64,000 nt of DNA from Lactobacillus sp. UCMA15818 (GCF_030400225.1 NZ_VJYB01000001.1:1-64000); one strand, 5' to 3'; shown: positions 45,595 to 54,766, counted from the stretch's first letter. Made by a program: numbers and translations. Notes: generated by a model not told the origin, from the sequence alone.

Positions 45595-46530
45595 TCATTC
45601 AGATAGTGCTTTCATCATAATTTTCATAATCAACTTTGTTTCACGTTCTTCCATTTCTTTGATGATATGTAAGTACACACTTTGAGTTGTAGTCACATCT
45701 TTATGTCCAAGTCTGCGACTAACACTTAAAATGTTGACATTTTTAAACAATAAAATAGAAGCATGTGTATGCCGTAATCCATGAAAAGAGATAGATGCGA
45801 TATTGAGTTTATCACACAGCTTCTCAAGATGGCGATTAATAGTTGCACTAACAGGTAATTTGCCATTTTCATTTTCACAAATTTTTTGTTGCGGAAGTTT
45901 GAATTTTCTTGCACGTATTATGTTTTTGATTACATGAAGTGTTTTTGTATCTACGTCTATAGTTCGAATTGAGCTTGAATTTTTTGTTGGTTTGAAACCA
46001 GTATGATATTTGTAGTCCCAGGTCTTATTCACGACAATGAGTTTACTTTTAAAATTAATATCTGCAACAGTCAATCCGAGAACCTCTGCAAATCGTAGAC
46101 CAGTCATTGCTGAAAGATAAATAATGAAGTCATAAGAATTGGTTGAAATACAAGTTGCTTGGATTAAAGTCTGCCACTCTGAATAAGAGTGAAACATAAC
46201 TTTTTCAGTAACTTTTTCACGACCAGTTATAATTGCTTTACGTGTAAAGTCTGTCTTAATAATTCCCTCTTCAAGTGCATCAATAACTGCTGCTCGAATT
46301 TGTTTATGAAATCCTGCAGTTGTCCGCTTAGCATGAGTTTTAGCAAAGTTATTCAAAACAGTTTGGTAGTTTTGGCGCGTTATTTTGTTGAATTTGATAT
46401 CACCAAAGTAATTTTTGATATGCTGATAGGTGTTTTGGTACTTTACATAAGTTACCGAGGAAATTGCTGGTTTCTTGAAAGTTTCCATCCATTCATGAAA
46501 ATAATTAGCAAGTGTTAAATTTGTAGTCAT
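45595..46530 (-). CDS. Tyrosine recombinase (phage integrase family), candidate pglX invertase
   Basis: About 311 residues. The N-terminal part is a SAM-like core-binding domain (LTLANYFHEWMETFKKP; YQTVLNNFAKTHAKRT). The catalytic domain has Arg in TGLRFAEVLGL, H-x-x-R in SFHGLRHTHASILL, His in RRLGHKDVTTT and the nucleophile Tyr in QSVYLHI. It ends next to cassette B, the layout of recombinases that invert DNA-methyltransferase cassettes. AAGGGA at 46541-46546 favours the ATG at 46530 over that at 46548. It lies just outside the invertible segment, so its own orientation is fixed. Confidence 0.9.
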   Translation of the reverse strand: MTTNLTLANYFHEWMETFKKPAISSVTYVKYQNTYQHIKNYFGDIKFNKITRQNYQTVLNNFAKTHAKRTTAGFHKQIRAAVIDALEEGIIKTDFTRKAIITGREKVTEKVMFHSYSEWQTLIQATCISTNSYDFIIYLSAMTGLRFAEVLGLTVADINFKSKLIVVNKTWDYKYHTGFKPTKNSSSIRTIDVDTKTLHVIKNIIRARKFKLPQQKICENENGKLPVSATINRHLEKLCDKLNIASISFHGLRHTHASILLFKNVNILSVSRRLGHKDVTTTQSVYLHIIKEMEERETKLIMKIMMKALSE

Positions 46531-46627
46531 TTGAATAGTTCCCTTCATATTTATTCGTACTTAATAAGAATATGGCTTTGTGGAAGAAAAATTAACAATG
46601 AATAATACAAATATTATAAAAACACAG

Positions 46628-46633
46628 TATAAT
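46628..46633 (+). promoter_or_regulatory. Probable -10 box for the distal BREX genes
   Basis: A perfect TATAAT lies 36 bases before the GTG at 46664, in the gap between the leftward recombinase and the rightward pglX-C/pglZ/brxL genes. No good -35 was found. A promoter is needed here because pglX is followed by a terminator and the intervening genes point the other way. Confidence 0.5.
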
Positions 46634-46663
46634 ATAAAATAGAAACAAACAGGGGGTTGCATA

Positions 46664-47599
46664 GTGGCTAAATTAATCAAAGATAAATTTGAGGCCTGGG
46701 AAAAAGAATCACGGGATCGCTTTAATCAATTGAAATCAAATGAAGAAGAACTAAATAAAATTTTCATTAAACTCTATGGCTTACAAGATGAGCTTGATTA
46801 TCATGTGGACGATAAAGAAGTGTCTGTTTCCCTAGCTGACCGCGAACGTGATATTAAATCATTAATTAGTTACGCGGTTGGTTGTATGTTCGGGAGATAT
46901 TCATTAGATGAAGAGGGGCTTATCTTCGCTGGTGGAGACTTTGATATATCTCGCTATCATAAATTTAAGCCAGATGTAGATAACATTTTACTAATTACGG
47001 ATGATGAGTATTTTCAAGATGATCAAAGTGATATTGTAATAAAATTTGTAGAATTTATCTCTATTGTCTATGGGAAGGAAACGTTGGAAGAAAACTTAGA
47101 CTATATTGCAGATATTCTACCTGGTAGTGGAAAAAGTCGTGCTAAGATTCGTAAATATTTTGTATCTAAATTCTACGCTGACCATATGTTAACTTATAAA
47201 AAACGTCCAATTTATTGGCAATTTGATTCTGGAAAAGCAAATGGTGTGAAAGCGTTGATGTACTTACATCGCTATGATGAAAATTTGCTTGGACATTTGC
47301 GTATTGATTATGTGACAAAATTGAGCCATGCTTATAATTCTCGAATCGAATTACGTGAAAGTCAAAAAATAGCTACATCAAATGCTGGTGAATCAGCTCG
47401 ATATGAAAAAGAAATTATTAAAATTAAAAAACAACTAAAAGAGCTGCATGAATTTGATAATAAACTTGGTCACTTAGCTTTAAAGAAAATTTTACTTGAT
47501 TTGGATGATGGAGTAGTTGTAAATTATGATAAACTGCAGCGTGATCCAGATAATGGTGAAAAATTTATAATTTTGACTAAGGGTGTAAAAGAACCTTAA
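46664..47599 (+). CDS. Separately encoded C-terminal domain of PglX
   Basis: A 311-residue protein with the sequence pattern that normally forms the end of full-length type 1 PglX: AWEKESRDRFNQLKSNEEEL, IKLYGLQDEL (38-44), ISYAVGCMFGRYSLDEEGL, GKETLEENLDYIA, KRPIYWQFDSGK with a following LMYLHRYD, and a coiled-coil tail. It has no methyltransferase motif. 915 plus 311 residues equals a normal PglX length, and the split falls just after the HQLL/HPLI/HSLI ends of the three cassettes. GTG start with AGGGGG upstream. It probably completes PglX in trans; that is inference. Confidence 0.82.
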   Translation: MAKLIKDKFEAWEKESRDRFNQLKSNEEELNKIFIKLYGLQDELDYHVDDKEVSVSLADRERDIKSLISYAVGCMFGRYSLDEEGLIFAGGDFDISRYHKFKPDVDNILLITDDEYFQDDQSDIVIKFVEFISIVYGKETLEENLDYIADILPGSGKSRAKIRKYFVSKFYADHMLTYKKRPIYWQFDSGKANGVKALMYLHRYDENLLGHLRIDYVTKLSHAYNSRIELRESQKIATSNAGESARYEKEIIKIKKQLKELHEFDNKLGHLALKKILLDLDDGVVVNYDKLQRDPDNGEKFIILTKGVKEP

Positions 47600-47611
47600 G
47601 GAGAAAAGAAA

Positions 47612-50152
47612 ATGTCAGATTTAAATTTAAGTCAAATTCAGACTCGTTTAAATGAGCTTTTTGTAACATATGGAGAACGTAAACTCATTTTTTGGTTTGA
47701 TCCAAAAAATGAGTTTGAAGAGGATATTGATAAAAAACAGATTCAATTAAACGATGCCAAGATTTATAAACTTGAGTCACGGACTCAGCTTATGACTAAA
47801 CGTTTCTTTGAAATTGAAGACAAAAAAAATAATTATCTCATTTATGCCCCTTTCAAAAAAATGGATGACGATGATGAAAATAACCATCTATTAAGTATTA
47901 TGAAATATTCAAGTCAATTTAGTGCAGATCGAATTTCGCTTATAATGACACAACTTAACATTCCATCGAATTTACACGATACAATGGAAAAGTATACTAA
48001 ATTTTTTGGAGCAAAATCCCGTATAGCTGCTTTTGAAAAACTTATGACTACGAAAATTAACTCTAAACAGGAACTTGAAATAACATTGATAGCTGTTGTG
48101 ACAAAAGCAAACACGGCTCAAATTTATAGTATTATTCAAGCTTTGTTAATTGATTATACTAATACTTCAAGTAACTTGTATGATCAGCTAGCGAGCTTTG
48201 GCTTGCAAGAGGCACTCTGGAAATATATCTCTAAATATTATGGATATACAGCTAAGGAACCGACAATTCAAAAGTTAGCTATCTCATTTTTTGCAAATGC
48301 TTTCTATGGTCAGATGGGGCATCAAAAATTACCAGCTAACTTGAAGGAATATGAAGTTCCTAACCAAACAACTGCAATTGTATCATTTATGGATGGTGTA
48401 ATGAATGATTCTCGCTATACAGCAACGTTTGATAAGTTGAGTAAAGATACTTATTGCTTGATTGGAGGAGATAAAATTCTTGCTAAAGCGCCTATTGAGG
48501 AATTGTTGGCAGCGGATATATTTGAACCAATTCACATTCTGGTAATTCAGTACTACATAAGGCAATTAATGAGTGGGGATTTAACGCCGATGATTAGTGG
48601 AATATCATTATCAGAAGCATTGATACTTAAGCAACGAGCTCATTTTGGTATTAAATACGTGCATCAATATGAAGTAATTTTGAATGCTCAGAAGATACTA
48701 AAGTACGTCTTAAATACTAACACCGATCAATTTACATCATTTGTTAAAGACTACGAAACATCATCTTATTTGGTAGATCAGTATTATCGTAAATTTATTT
48801 GGCATCTGGATAGATGTGCTGAACAAGATAAGTTTACCAAATTGCAAGTGCTAGTTGAAAAACAATATAGGACATTTTTGGATGAAATTGGTCGATTGTG
48901 GAATGCTTTATTGTATTTAGATGAACGGCCTTCAATGCTTGATTTCTATGATAAATTTGCAAAGAACAAAATGAAAACTGTTGTAATCATTTCGGATGCT
49001 TTACGATACGAAGTAGCAAAAGAAATTCAACAATTTCTTGAACAAGAAAAAAAGTATTCTTCAAAAATGGATACAATTTTCACAGTATTACCTTCTGTGA
49101 CAGAATTTGGGAAAGCTGCTTCATTACGTGGGAATCATGAACCATATGAATATATTAAAGATACAGATGTTCGAGTAAATGGTTTAAAAACACAAGGAAC
49201 AGTTGCACGAAATAAAATTCTTAAAGAAAAAAATTCAAATTCATTGGCAATTACCTACGAAAACGTTATGGGAAAATCAAATGCAAAAGAACTTCGAGAA
49301 GTGTTTAATGGTCAAGAAGTGATTTACCTTTATCATGATCAAATTGATGCAACTGGAGATAAAATTGGAACAGAGTCTCAAGTATTTAATGCAGTAGAAA
49401 ATACGATTAAGGAACTGATAGCACTTATTCAATTTATTTCAAATGGTGCAAATGTCTATCGTTTTATTATTACAAGCGACCATGGATTTATTTATACAAG
49501 ATCTAAAGTAGAGGAACACGAGAAGATTGAGAATCCATCTAGTTCTGATTTAGATCACGTTGAGCGGCGTTTTATTATTAGCAAGAACCATTATGATGAA
49601 ATTGGTATTGGTTCTGTCAAATTAGGGGACGTATTGCATAATGAAGATGATCGCTATGTTCATTTTCCAGAAACTTCAGCTATTTTCAAAAAAGCTGGTG
49701 GAGGTCAGAACTATGTCCATGGTGGCTCATCTCCCCAAGAAATGATTGTTCCAGTATTAGAAATAAGCGTGGCTCGTGGATCCGCACAAAAAAAACCAGT
49801 AACAATTCAATTAATGACTGCTAAAAGAAAAATCATTGGGTTATCTGTTGCTCTTGAATTTTATCAAACAGAGGCGATTAATGATTCTGTTACAAAAGCT
49901 CAATATTCGCTTTATTTTGAAGATGGCAAAGGAAATCTAATTACAAACCAAAATGCTTATTATGCTGATTCAACTTCTGGTCAATCGAGTGAACGATTTA
50001 CGAACTTTACTTTTGATTTCGTAAATCGTAATTATGATACAAATGAAAAAATTTATTTGATTGTAAAAAATGAAGAGACAAAAATTGAAACAGAACATAT
50101 TGAATTTGCGATTGATAATCCATTTGCTGGTGGATTTGGATTCGATATTTAG
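47612..50152 (+). CDS. pglZ: BREX phosphatase-like protein PglZ
   Basis: An 846-residue protein, normal for type A PglZ. The N-terminal part (residues 1-90) is the PglZ-specific domain with RKLIFWFDPKNEF. The alkaline phosphatase-superfamily core has KTVVIISDALRYEVAKEI near 455-472 (metal-site Asp) and IITSDHGFIYTRSK near 618-631 (metal-site D-H-G). PglZ is a metal-dependent member of the BREX core complex. AAGGAG lies before the ATG; brxL follows after a ten-base gap. Intact. Confidence 0.94.
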   Translation: MSDLNLSQIQTRLNELFVTYGERKLIFWFDPKNEFEEDIDKKQIQLNDAKIYKLESRTQLMTKRFFEIEDKKNNYLIYAPFKKMDDDDENNHLLSIMKYSSQFSADRISLIMTQLNIPSNLHDTMEKYTKFFGAKSRIAAFEKLMTTKINSKQELEITLIAVVTKANTAQIYSIIQALLIDYTNTSSNLYDQLASFGLQEALWKYISKYYGYTAKEPTIQKLAISFFANAFYGQMGHQKLPANLKEYEVPNQTTAIVSFMDGVMNDSRYTATFDKLSKDTYCLIGGDKILAKAPIEELLAADIFEPIHILVIQYYIRQLMSGDLTPMISGISLSEALILKQRAHFGIKYVHQYEVILNAQKILKYVLNTNTDQFTSFVKDYETSSYLVDQYYRKFIWHLDRCAEQDKFTKLQVLVEKQYRTFLDEIGRLWNALLYLDERPSMLDFYDKFAKNKMKTVVIISDALRYEVAKEIQQFLEQEKKYSSKMDTIFTVLPSVTEFGKAASLRGNHEPYEYIKDTDVRVNGLKTQGTVARNKILKEKNSNSLAITYENVMGKSNAKELREVFNGQEVIYLYHDQIDATGDKIGTESQVFNAVENTIKELIALIQFISNGANVYRFIITSDHGFIYTRSKVEEHEKIENPSSSDLDHVERRFIISKNHYDEIGIGSVKLGDVLHNEDDRYVHFPETSAIFKKAGGGQNYVHGGSSPQEMIVPVLEISVARGSAQKKPVTIQLMTAKRKIIGLSVALEFYQTEAINDSVTKAQYSLYFEDGKGNLITNQNAYYADSTSGQSSERFTNFTFDFVNRNYDTNEKIYLIVKNEETKIETEHIEFAIDNPFAGGFGFDI

Positions 50153-50162
50153 GAGGAAGTTA

Positions 50163-52196
50163 GTGGATCAAGTTATTTTAGATAAATTAGTGGCAAATTT
50201 TCCTGGAAAAATTGTCCGTAAAGATTTAACAAAAAAAATTAAAGAGGGAGCAAATGTTCCTGTTTATGTGTTGGAATATTTGCTGGGAATGTATGCTTCA
50301 TCGTTGGACGAAGATCTTGTTCAAAAGGGAGTGGAAAATGTCAAAAATATTTTAGCTCGCAATTACGTTCGTCCAGATGAAGCTGAAAAAGTGAAAGCAA
50401 AGATTCGTGAGAATGGTGGGTACACAGTCATTGATAAAGTCAGTGTTTCTTTGAATGAGAGAAAGGATCAATATGAAGCCGAGTTTTCAAACTTGGGTTT
50501 ATCAGGTGTTCGTATTGGTGATGAGTATCCGAAAAAGTATGATCGATTACTTGGCGGTGGTATTTGGTGTATCGTTCAAATGGAGTACTGGTTTGATGAA
50601 AATGATCAGAAGAATTCGCCATTTATTGCGAAAAAAGTAGATCCAATTCAAATGCCAGGTCTTGATATTGAAGAATTTAAAAGAGGTCGAGCTGCCTTTA
50701 CTGAAAAAGAATGGATTGATATCATACTTCGTTCTATTGGGATGGAACCAACTCAATTTAATGAGCGAGTTAAGTGGCTGCACTTAGCACGTTTAATTCC
50801 GCTAATTGAAAATAATTTCAATTTATGTGAACTTGGTCCACGTGGTACTGGGAAATCACATGTTTATAAAGAAATTTCGCCAAACTCAATTTTGGTGTCG
50901 GGTGGACAAACCACAGTGGCTAATTTGTTCTATAACATGTCTCGTCGAGCAATGGGGTTAGTTGGTATGTGGGATACAGTCGCATTTGATGAAGTAGCAG
51001 GAATCAACGTAAAAGATGGTGATTTAGTCCAAATTATGAAGGATTACATGGCCTCTGGATCATTTGCTCGTGGCAAAGAAGAGAAAAATGCTTCCGCTTC
51101 AATGGTGTTTGTTGGGAATATTAATCAAAGCATAGATGTAATTTTAAAGACTTCAAATTTATTCGAACCATTTCCTGACAAGATGGGGACTGATTCAGCT
51201 TTTCTTGACCGTATGCACTGTTATCTCCCTGGATGGGAAATTCCAAAATATCGTCCCGACTTTTTTACAAATGATTATGGTTTTATCACTGATTATTATT
51301 CAGAAGTAATGAGGGAACTGCGTAAAACAACATATAGTGATGCTATTGATAACTATTTTAAACTCGGTTCTCAACTGAATCAACGGGACACAATTGCAGT
51401 TAAAAAGATGGTATCAGGGTTAATTAAGCTAGTTTATCCAGATGGTAAGTTTGGTAAAAAAGAAGTTGAAAAAGTCCTTAAATTTGCGATTGAAATGCGG
51501 CGACGTGTTAAAGAGCAGCTTAAAAAAATTGGCGGTATGGAATTTTTCGATGTCAACTTATCATATATTGATTTAGAAGAAAATCGTGAAGAGTATGTAT
51601 CGGTACCTGAGCAAGGTAGTGGAACATTAATTCCTGAAGGAATTGGTAAACCAGGACATATTTATTCAGCATCAACCGGTGCAAGTGGACGTATTGGAGC
51701 ATATAAGTTTGAAACACAAATGGTATCTGGCAACGGTAAATTTAAAGCAACTGGTTTAGGCAGTGATTCAGCTGCTAAAGAAAAAACTGATTCAGCATAT
51801 AAATATTTAAATGCCAACGCAGCTGCAATTAGTTCATCTATCTCAACAACTACTCATGATTTTATATTTAATACGCAAGATCTAAATGGTGTTGGAAATC
51901 CTGAATCATTGTCATTACCTACAATGATTGCCTTATGTTCAGTTTCCTTGAATAAACCAATTGTTTCAAGTATGGCTATTTTAGGTGATATAACAATTGG
52001 TGGCACCTTAATTAAGGTAACAAGTCTTGCTGATATGATGCAAGTAGCTCGCGATTCTGGAGCTAAAAAAGTCTTAGTTCCAATGGCAAATGCTGCTGAT
52101 TTGGCAACAGTTCCACCAGAGTTGATGTCAACGTTCAATATTATATTTTACAATACACCTGAAGATGCTGTGTTTAAGGCCTTAGGAGTTGAATAA
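50163..52196 (+). CDS. brxL: BREX Lon-like AAA protein BrxL
   Basis: About 677 residues. The AAA part has GPRGTGKSH near residues 225-233 and a Walker B-like VAFDEVAGI. The C-terminal Lon-type domain spans about 560-677 (NPESLSLPTMIAL, LGDITIGGTLIKV, GAKKVLVPMAN). BrxL forms DNA-binding multimeric rings and is the type 1 marker. The frame is open from 50070, inside pglZ, but AGGAGG at 50151-50156 and the family N-terminus (DQVILDKLVANFPGKIVRKD) fix the GTG at 50163. Confidence 0.94.
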   Translation: MDQVILDKLVANFPGKIVRKDLTKKIKEGANVPVYVLEYLLGMYASSLDEDLVQKGVENVKNILARNYVRPDEAEKVKAKIRENGGYTVIDKVSVSLNERKDQYEAEFSNLGLSGVRIGDEYPKKYDRLLGGGIWCIVQMEYWFDENDQKNSPFIAKKVDPIQMPGLDIEEFKRGRAAFTEKEWIDIILRSIGMEPTQFNERVKWLHLARLIPLIENNFNLCELGPRGTGKSHVYKEISPNSILVSGGQTTVANLFYNMSRRAMGLVGMWDTVAFDEVAGINVKDGDLVQIMKDYMASGSFARGKEEKNASASMVFVGNINQSIDVILKTSNLFEPFPDKMGTDSAFLDRMHCYLPGWEIPKYRPDFFTNDYGFITDYYSEVMRELRKTTYSDAIDNYFKLGSQLNQRDTIAVKKMVSGLIKLVYPDGKFGKKEVEKVLKFAIEMRRRVKEQLKKIGGMEFFDVNLSYIDLEENREEYVSVPEQGSGTLIPEGIGKPGHIYSASTGASGRIGAYKFETQMVSGNGKFKATGLGSDSAAKEKTDSAYKYLNANAAAISSSISTTTHDFIFNTQDLNGVGNPESLSLPTMIALCSVSLNKPIVSSMAILGDITIGGTLIKVTSLADMMQVARDSGAKKVLVPMANAADLATVPPELMSTFNIIFYNTPEDAVFKALGVE

Positions 52197-52308
52197 TTAA
52201 TACGATCTTTAAATCTAGTCGATTCATTTATACAAAAAATTATTCGCTATGTGAGTAGAAAATGGAAAGGTTAAAACAATATTAGATTTAAGATAGGATG
52301 TGTTCAAA

Positions 52309-52398
52309 ATGACGAGTTGGGTTAATAGTCTCGAGCATAAACTTGGATGCTATATGTTTGAAAAATTACTTGTTAAATACCCTGAAGCTTTGCACTGA
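52309..52398 (+). CDS. Possible 29-codon gene or gene remnant
   Basis: An ATG frame reads MTSWVNSLEHKLGCYMFEKL and ends in LH-stop, with AGGATG ten bases upstream. It lies in the 302-base gap after brxL. It may be the broken end of a gene disrupted at the right edge of the island. Function not recognised; the rest of the gap holds only the terminator at 52437. Confidence 0.25.
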   Translation: MTSWVNSLEHKLGCYMFEKLLVKYPEALH

Positions 52399-52436
52399 TA
52401 ACGAATTAAAAAATTCCAATGTTTTTTTGAATATCA

Positions 52437-52484
52437 CAAAAAGAAGTTGCGCCAAAACAAAAATTGTGACACAACTTCTTTTCT
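52437..52484. terminator. Bidirectional terminator at the end of BREX
   Basis: AAAAAGAAGTTG pairs with CAACTTCTTTT across about 25 bases that also pair in part. It lies between the convergent ends at 52196 and 52499, with A-rich and T-rich flanks. Confidence 0.8.
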
Positions 52485-52498
52485 TACTCAAATTAAAT

Positions 52499-53977
52499 TT
52501 ATTTTTTCCCCATTCTATTAGTAAGCAGCATTGCAGGCAAAGCAATCAATAATGCAGCAATAGAAATGACCATAAATCCATATTGAAATGAGTGAACTTT
52601 GATTAGTTCTAGATGATGCTGCAAAAACATTTTCATATATTCTGGACTACCATGAAACTTATTGGTTGCAAGACTATGTTTGAAAGACGTAATGTTAGAA
52701 CTTGCATAAGCTGTTACCAAAGTTGTAATTAATGCAGATCCAAATGCGCTGCCAATATTTTGAATAATCCGAGAACCAATTGAGGCAGCCGGAATTTGCG
52801 AATTTTCCATACCAGTGTATGCATCTGCCATTAGTGGCATGAAGATTCCTCCTGCACCAATTCCGCGGATAAATAAAATTACAGCAATAATCCAATAGGA
52901 TGTTGTACCATCAATCCAATAAAATGGAAGTGTTCCAACAAATGTAATCAAGAGACTTCCCATAACAACATATTTTGCACCGATACTATCAGTTAGTTTT
53001 CCCGTGAGAGGGCGCGAAATTAACATGCCGAAGCCTTGTGGAATTAATGCCAGTCCGGCCATCATGACACTCATGTTACGAATATCTTGAAAGAATAACG
53101 GTAGCAATAACATGGCACCATTTAAAACTGTTCCAGCGATAAAAAGACCGATGGCAGATCCATTAAAGGAATTATGTGTAAATAACTTCAGTGGTAAGAC
53201 AACCCTTTCTTTTATTATCAAAGCCCAAATGATGTACAAAATCAGTAAGATTAGACCTAAACTTACAAACACTAATGTTTTTTGGTTTAAAAAGTTTGCA
53301 GTGCTGGAAGCTTTAACAATTCCATATATGATAGCGGTGGTTGATGCTGCGAGTAATACTATCCCTACCAAATCCATCTTTGCTGCTTTATTTTGTGCCG
53401 GATAATGTGGCATTTTCCAGATAATTAATATAATTGAGATAATGCCAACTGGGATATTAATCCAGAAAATCCAATGCCACGAGAGGTATTTTATGATGAC
53501 TCCACCAAGAATTGGACCAAAGAGTGGACCAAGAATCATTGGTAAACCAACCGTTGCCATCATTTGTCCCATTACTTTTTGGCCAGCCGTTTGGACAAGT
53601 AATGTAGTCAATATTGGCATTATGAGACCACCAGCAAAGCCCTGCACCAATCTAGCACCAATAAGGAAATTAATATTAGGTGAGAGTGCAGATAGTAGGG
53701 AACCGACTGCAAAAAGAATTTCTCCCATCAAAAAAACGAGTTTACCATCAAATTTATTCAGTAACCAGCTGGAGAAAGGAACTGCAACCCCAATCGCCAG
53801 CACATATCCCGTAATAGTCCATTGAACAATTTCAACAGAACTATTCAAATCTTTGACAAGTGTATGAATCGCAATGTTTACCATTGTAGAATCAAGTAAT
53901 GGAGCCATGGCACCTAATACTAAAATCCAAGCAGTAACAGTAACTGATTTTGGAATATAAGAATTATTTTTAGACAT
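52499..53977 (-). CDS. MFS multidrug efflux transporter, DHA2 family
   Basis: A 492-residue 14-helix antiporter: LDSTMVNIAIHTLV (motif D1) near residue 28, GARLVQGFAGGLIMPILTTL, and GLPMILGPLFGPILGGVII (motif C) in helix 5. C-terminal pattern as in EmrB/QacA-type pumps (IPAASIGSRIIQNIGSAFGSAL). GGAGG precedes the ATG. It is divergent from the TetR gene at 54092; two matched 21-bp operators lie between them, so the pump is probably induced by a ligand of that regulator. Confidence 0.9.
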   Translation of the reverse strand: MSKNNSYIPKSVTVTAWILVLGAMAPLLDSTMVNIAIHTLVKDLNSSVEIVQWTITGYVLAIGVAVPFSSWLLNKFDGKLVFLMGEILFAVGSLLSALSPNINFLIGARLVQGFAGGLIMPILTTLLVQTAGQKVMGQMMATVGLPMILGPLFGPILGGVIIKYLSWHWIFWINIPVGIISIILIIWKMPHYPAQNKAAKMDLVGIVLLAASTTAIIYGIVKASSTANFLNQKTLVFVSLGLILLILYIIWALIIKERVVLPLKLFTHNSFNGSAIGLFIAGTVLNGAMLLLPLFFQDIRNMSVMMAGLALIPQGFGMLISRPLTGKLTDSIGAKYVVMGSLLITFVGTLPFYWIDGTTSYWIIAVILFIRGIGAGGIFMPLMADAYTGMENSQIPAASIGSRIIQNIGSAFGSALITTLVTAYASSNITSFKHSLATNKFHGSPEYMKMFLQHHLELIKVHSFQYGFMVISIAALLIALPAMLLTNRMGKK

Positions 53978-53993
53978 GAATATATCCTCCTAA

Positions 53994-54014
53994 TAAGAAA
54001 CTAGTAGTATCTTA
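53994..54014. promoter_or_regulatory. TetR operator 1 (pump side)
   Basis: TAAGAAACTAGTAGTATCTTA is near-palindromic: TAAGA/TCTTA ends and ACTA-TAGT inner arms around a central G. It sits just upstream of the pump gene's ribosome binding site. Confidence 0.7.
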
Positions 54015-54056
54015 ATACCACACATGTTATATTACTCTATGAAGAATAAATGTCAA

Positions 54057-54077
54057 TAAGAAACTAAAAGTATCTTA
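54057..54077. promoter_or_regulatory. TetR operator 2 (regulator side)
   Basis: TAAGAAACTAAAAGTATCTTA differs from operator 1 at two positions only. It ends just before the ribosome binding site AGAGGTG of the TetR gene. The centres are 63 bases apart, about six helical turns. Confidence 0.7.
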
Positions 54078-54091
54078 AAGAGGTGTTATTT

Positions 54092-54685
54092 ATGGGTAAT
54101 GTTAGACGTAGAGGTATTGAATTAGAAAGTGCTATTTATAAGGTTGTCCGTGAGGTTGTTGATGAAGAAGGGATAGAAGGAGTAACTTTTCAAAAAATTG
54201 CTAAGCTTGCAGGAACCAGTAAGTCTGTAATTTATCGACGGTGGGAGACACCATTTGAACTCGCTATTTCAGCATTTCAAGATAGAATTCAACTTGAGAA
54301 TAAAGGAAGTGTGGACAAGGTAGCTCTGACTGGTAAAAATATGCATGATGATCTGCTCCAATTAATGAATCGTTTTCTTATTAGCATTGATACACTAGGG
54401 AAAACATTTTTGAGAAGTCTATTAATAGGAATTGGGGATCAACCTAATGAGGCCATGCAACGATTAATGGACAAAAATTCAGAAATCGATTTACGAGCGA
54501 TAAATCGGATATTGGAGCGAGCAAGAAGCCGAGGAGAAGATGTAAGAGAAGATATTCCTGACGATGTAAAATTACTTCCTTTTGAGTGGCTTCGTTACAA
54601 AATGTTCCTACAAAATAATATTAGTCGAGACATGATAGAGATGTTAATTGAGGATATTTTGATTCCTGTATATTTGAAGGGCTAG
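54092..54685 (+). CDS. TetR/AcrR family regulator of the divergent efflux pump
   Basis: About 197 residues. The HTH region is GIEGVTFQKIAKLAGTSKSVIYRRWET, around residues 25-51, and the rest is a helical ligand domain ending YLKG, like the TetR_C_16-type regulators. AGAGGTG supports the ATG at 54092 rather than the upstream in-frame codon at 54083. It probably represses itself and the pump through the paired 21-bp sites. Confidence 0.87.
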   Translation: MGNVRRRGIELESAIYKVVREVVDEEGIEGVTFQKIAKLAGTSKSVIYRRWETPFELAISAFQDRIQLENKGSVDKVALTGKNMHDDLLQLMNRFLISIDTLGKTFLRSLLIGIGDQPNEAMQRLMDKNSEIDLRAINRILERARSRGEDVREDIPDDVKLLPFEWLRYKMFLQNNISRDMIEMLIEDILIPVYLKG

Positions 54686-54718
54686 TAGGTAAATGTAAAA
54701 TAATTAAAGCGTTGAAAA

Positions 54719-54766
54719 GGGAATGTGATATAATTCGGGGAAATTTAACTTTTGACCCAGCTCCCT
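54719..54766. repeat. Short derivative of the dispersed palindromic element
   Basis: It has the element's TTCGGGGAAATTT block joined to the terminal hairpin half TTTTGACCCAGCTCCCT, with GGGAATGTGATATAATT in front. The centre of the large element is missing. It lies 33 bases after the TetR gene. Confidence 0.5.

Noticed and set aside
50070-50162. Upstream extension of brxL
   Set aside because: It lies inside pglZ in another frame and has no ribosome binding site; AGGAGG and the family N-terminus fit the GTG at 50163.
34313-52498. Direct-repeat attachment sites bounding the BREX island
   Set aside because: No matching direct repeats or tRNA gene end were found at the two edges by eye, and the tyrosine recombinase is placed as a cassette invertase rather than an island integrase.
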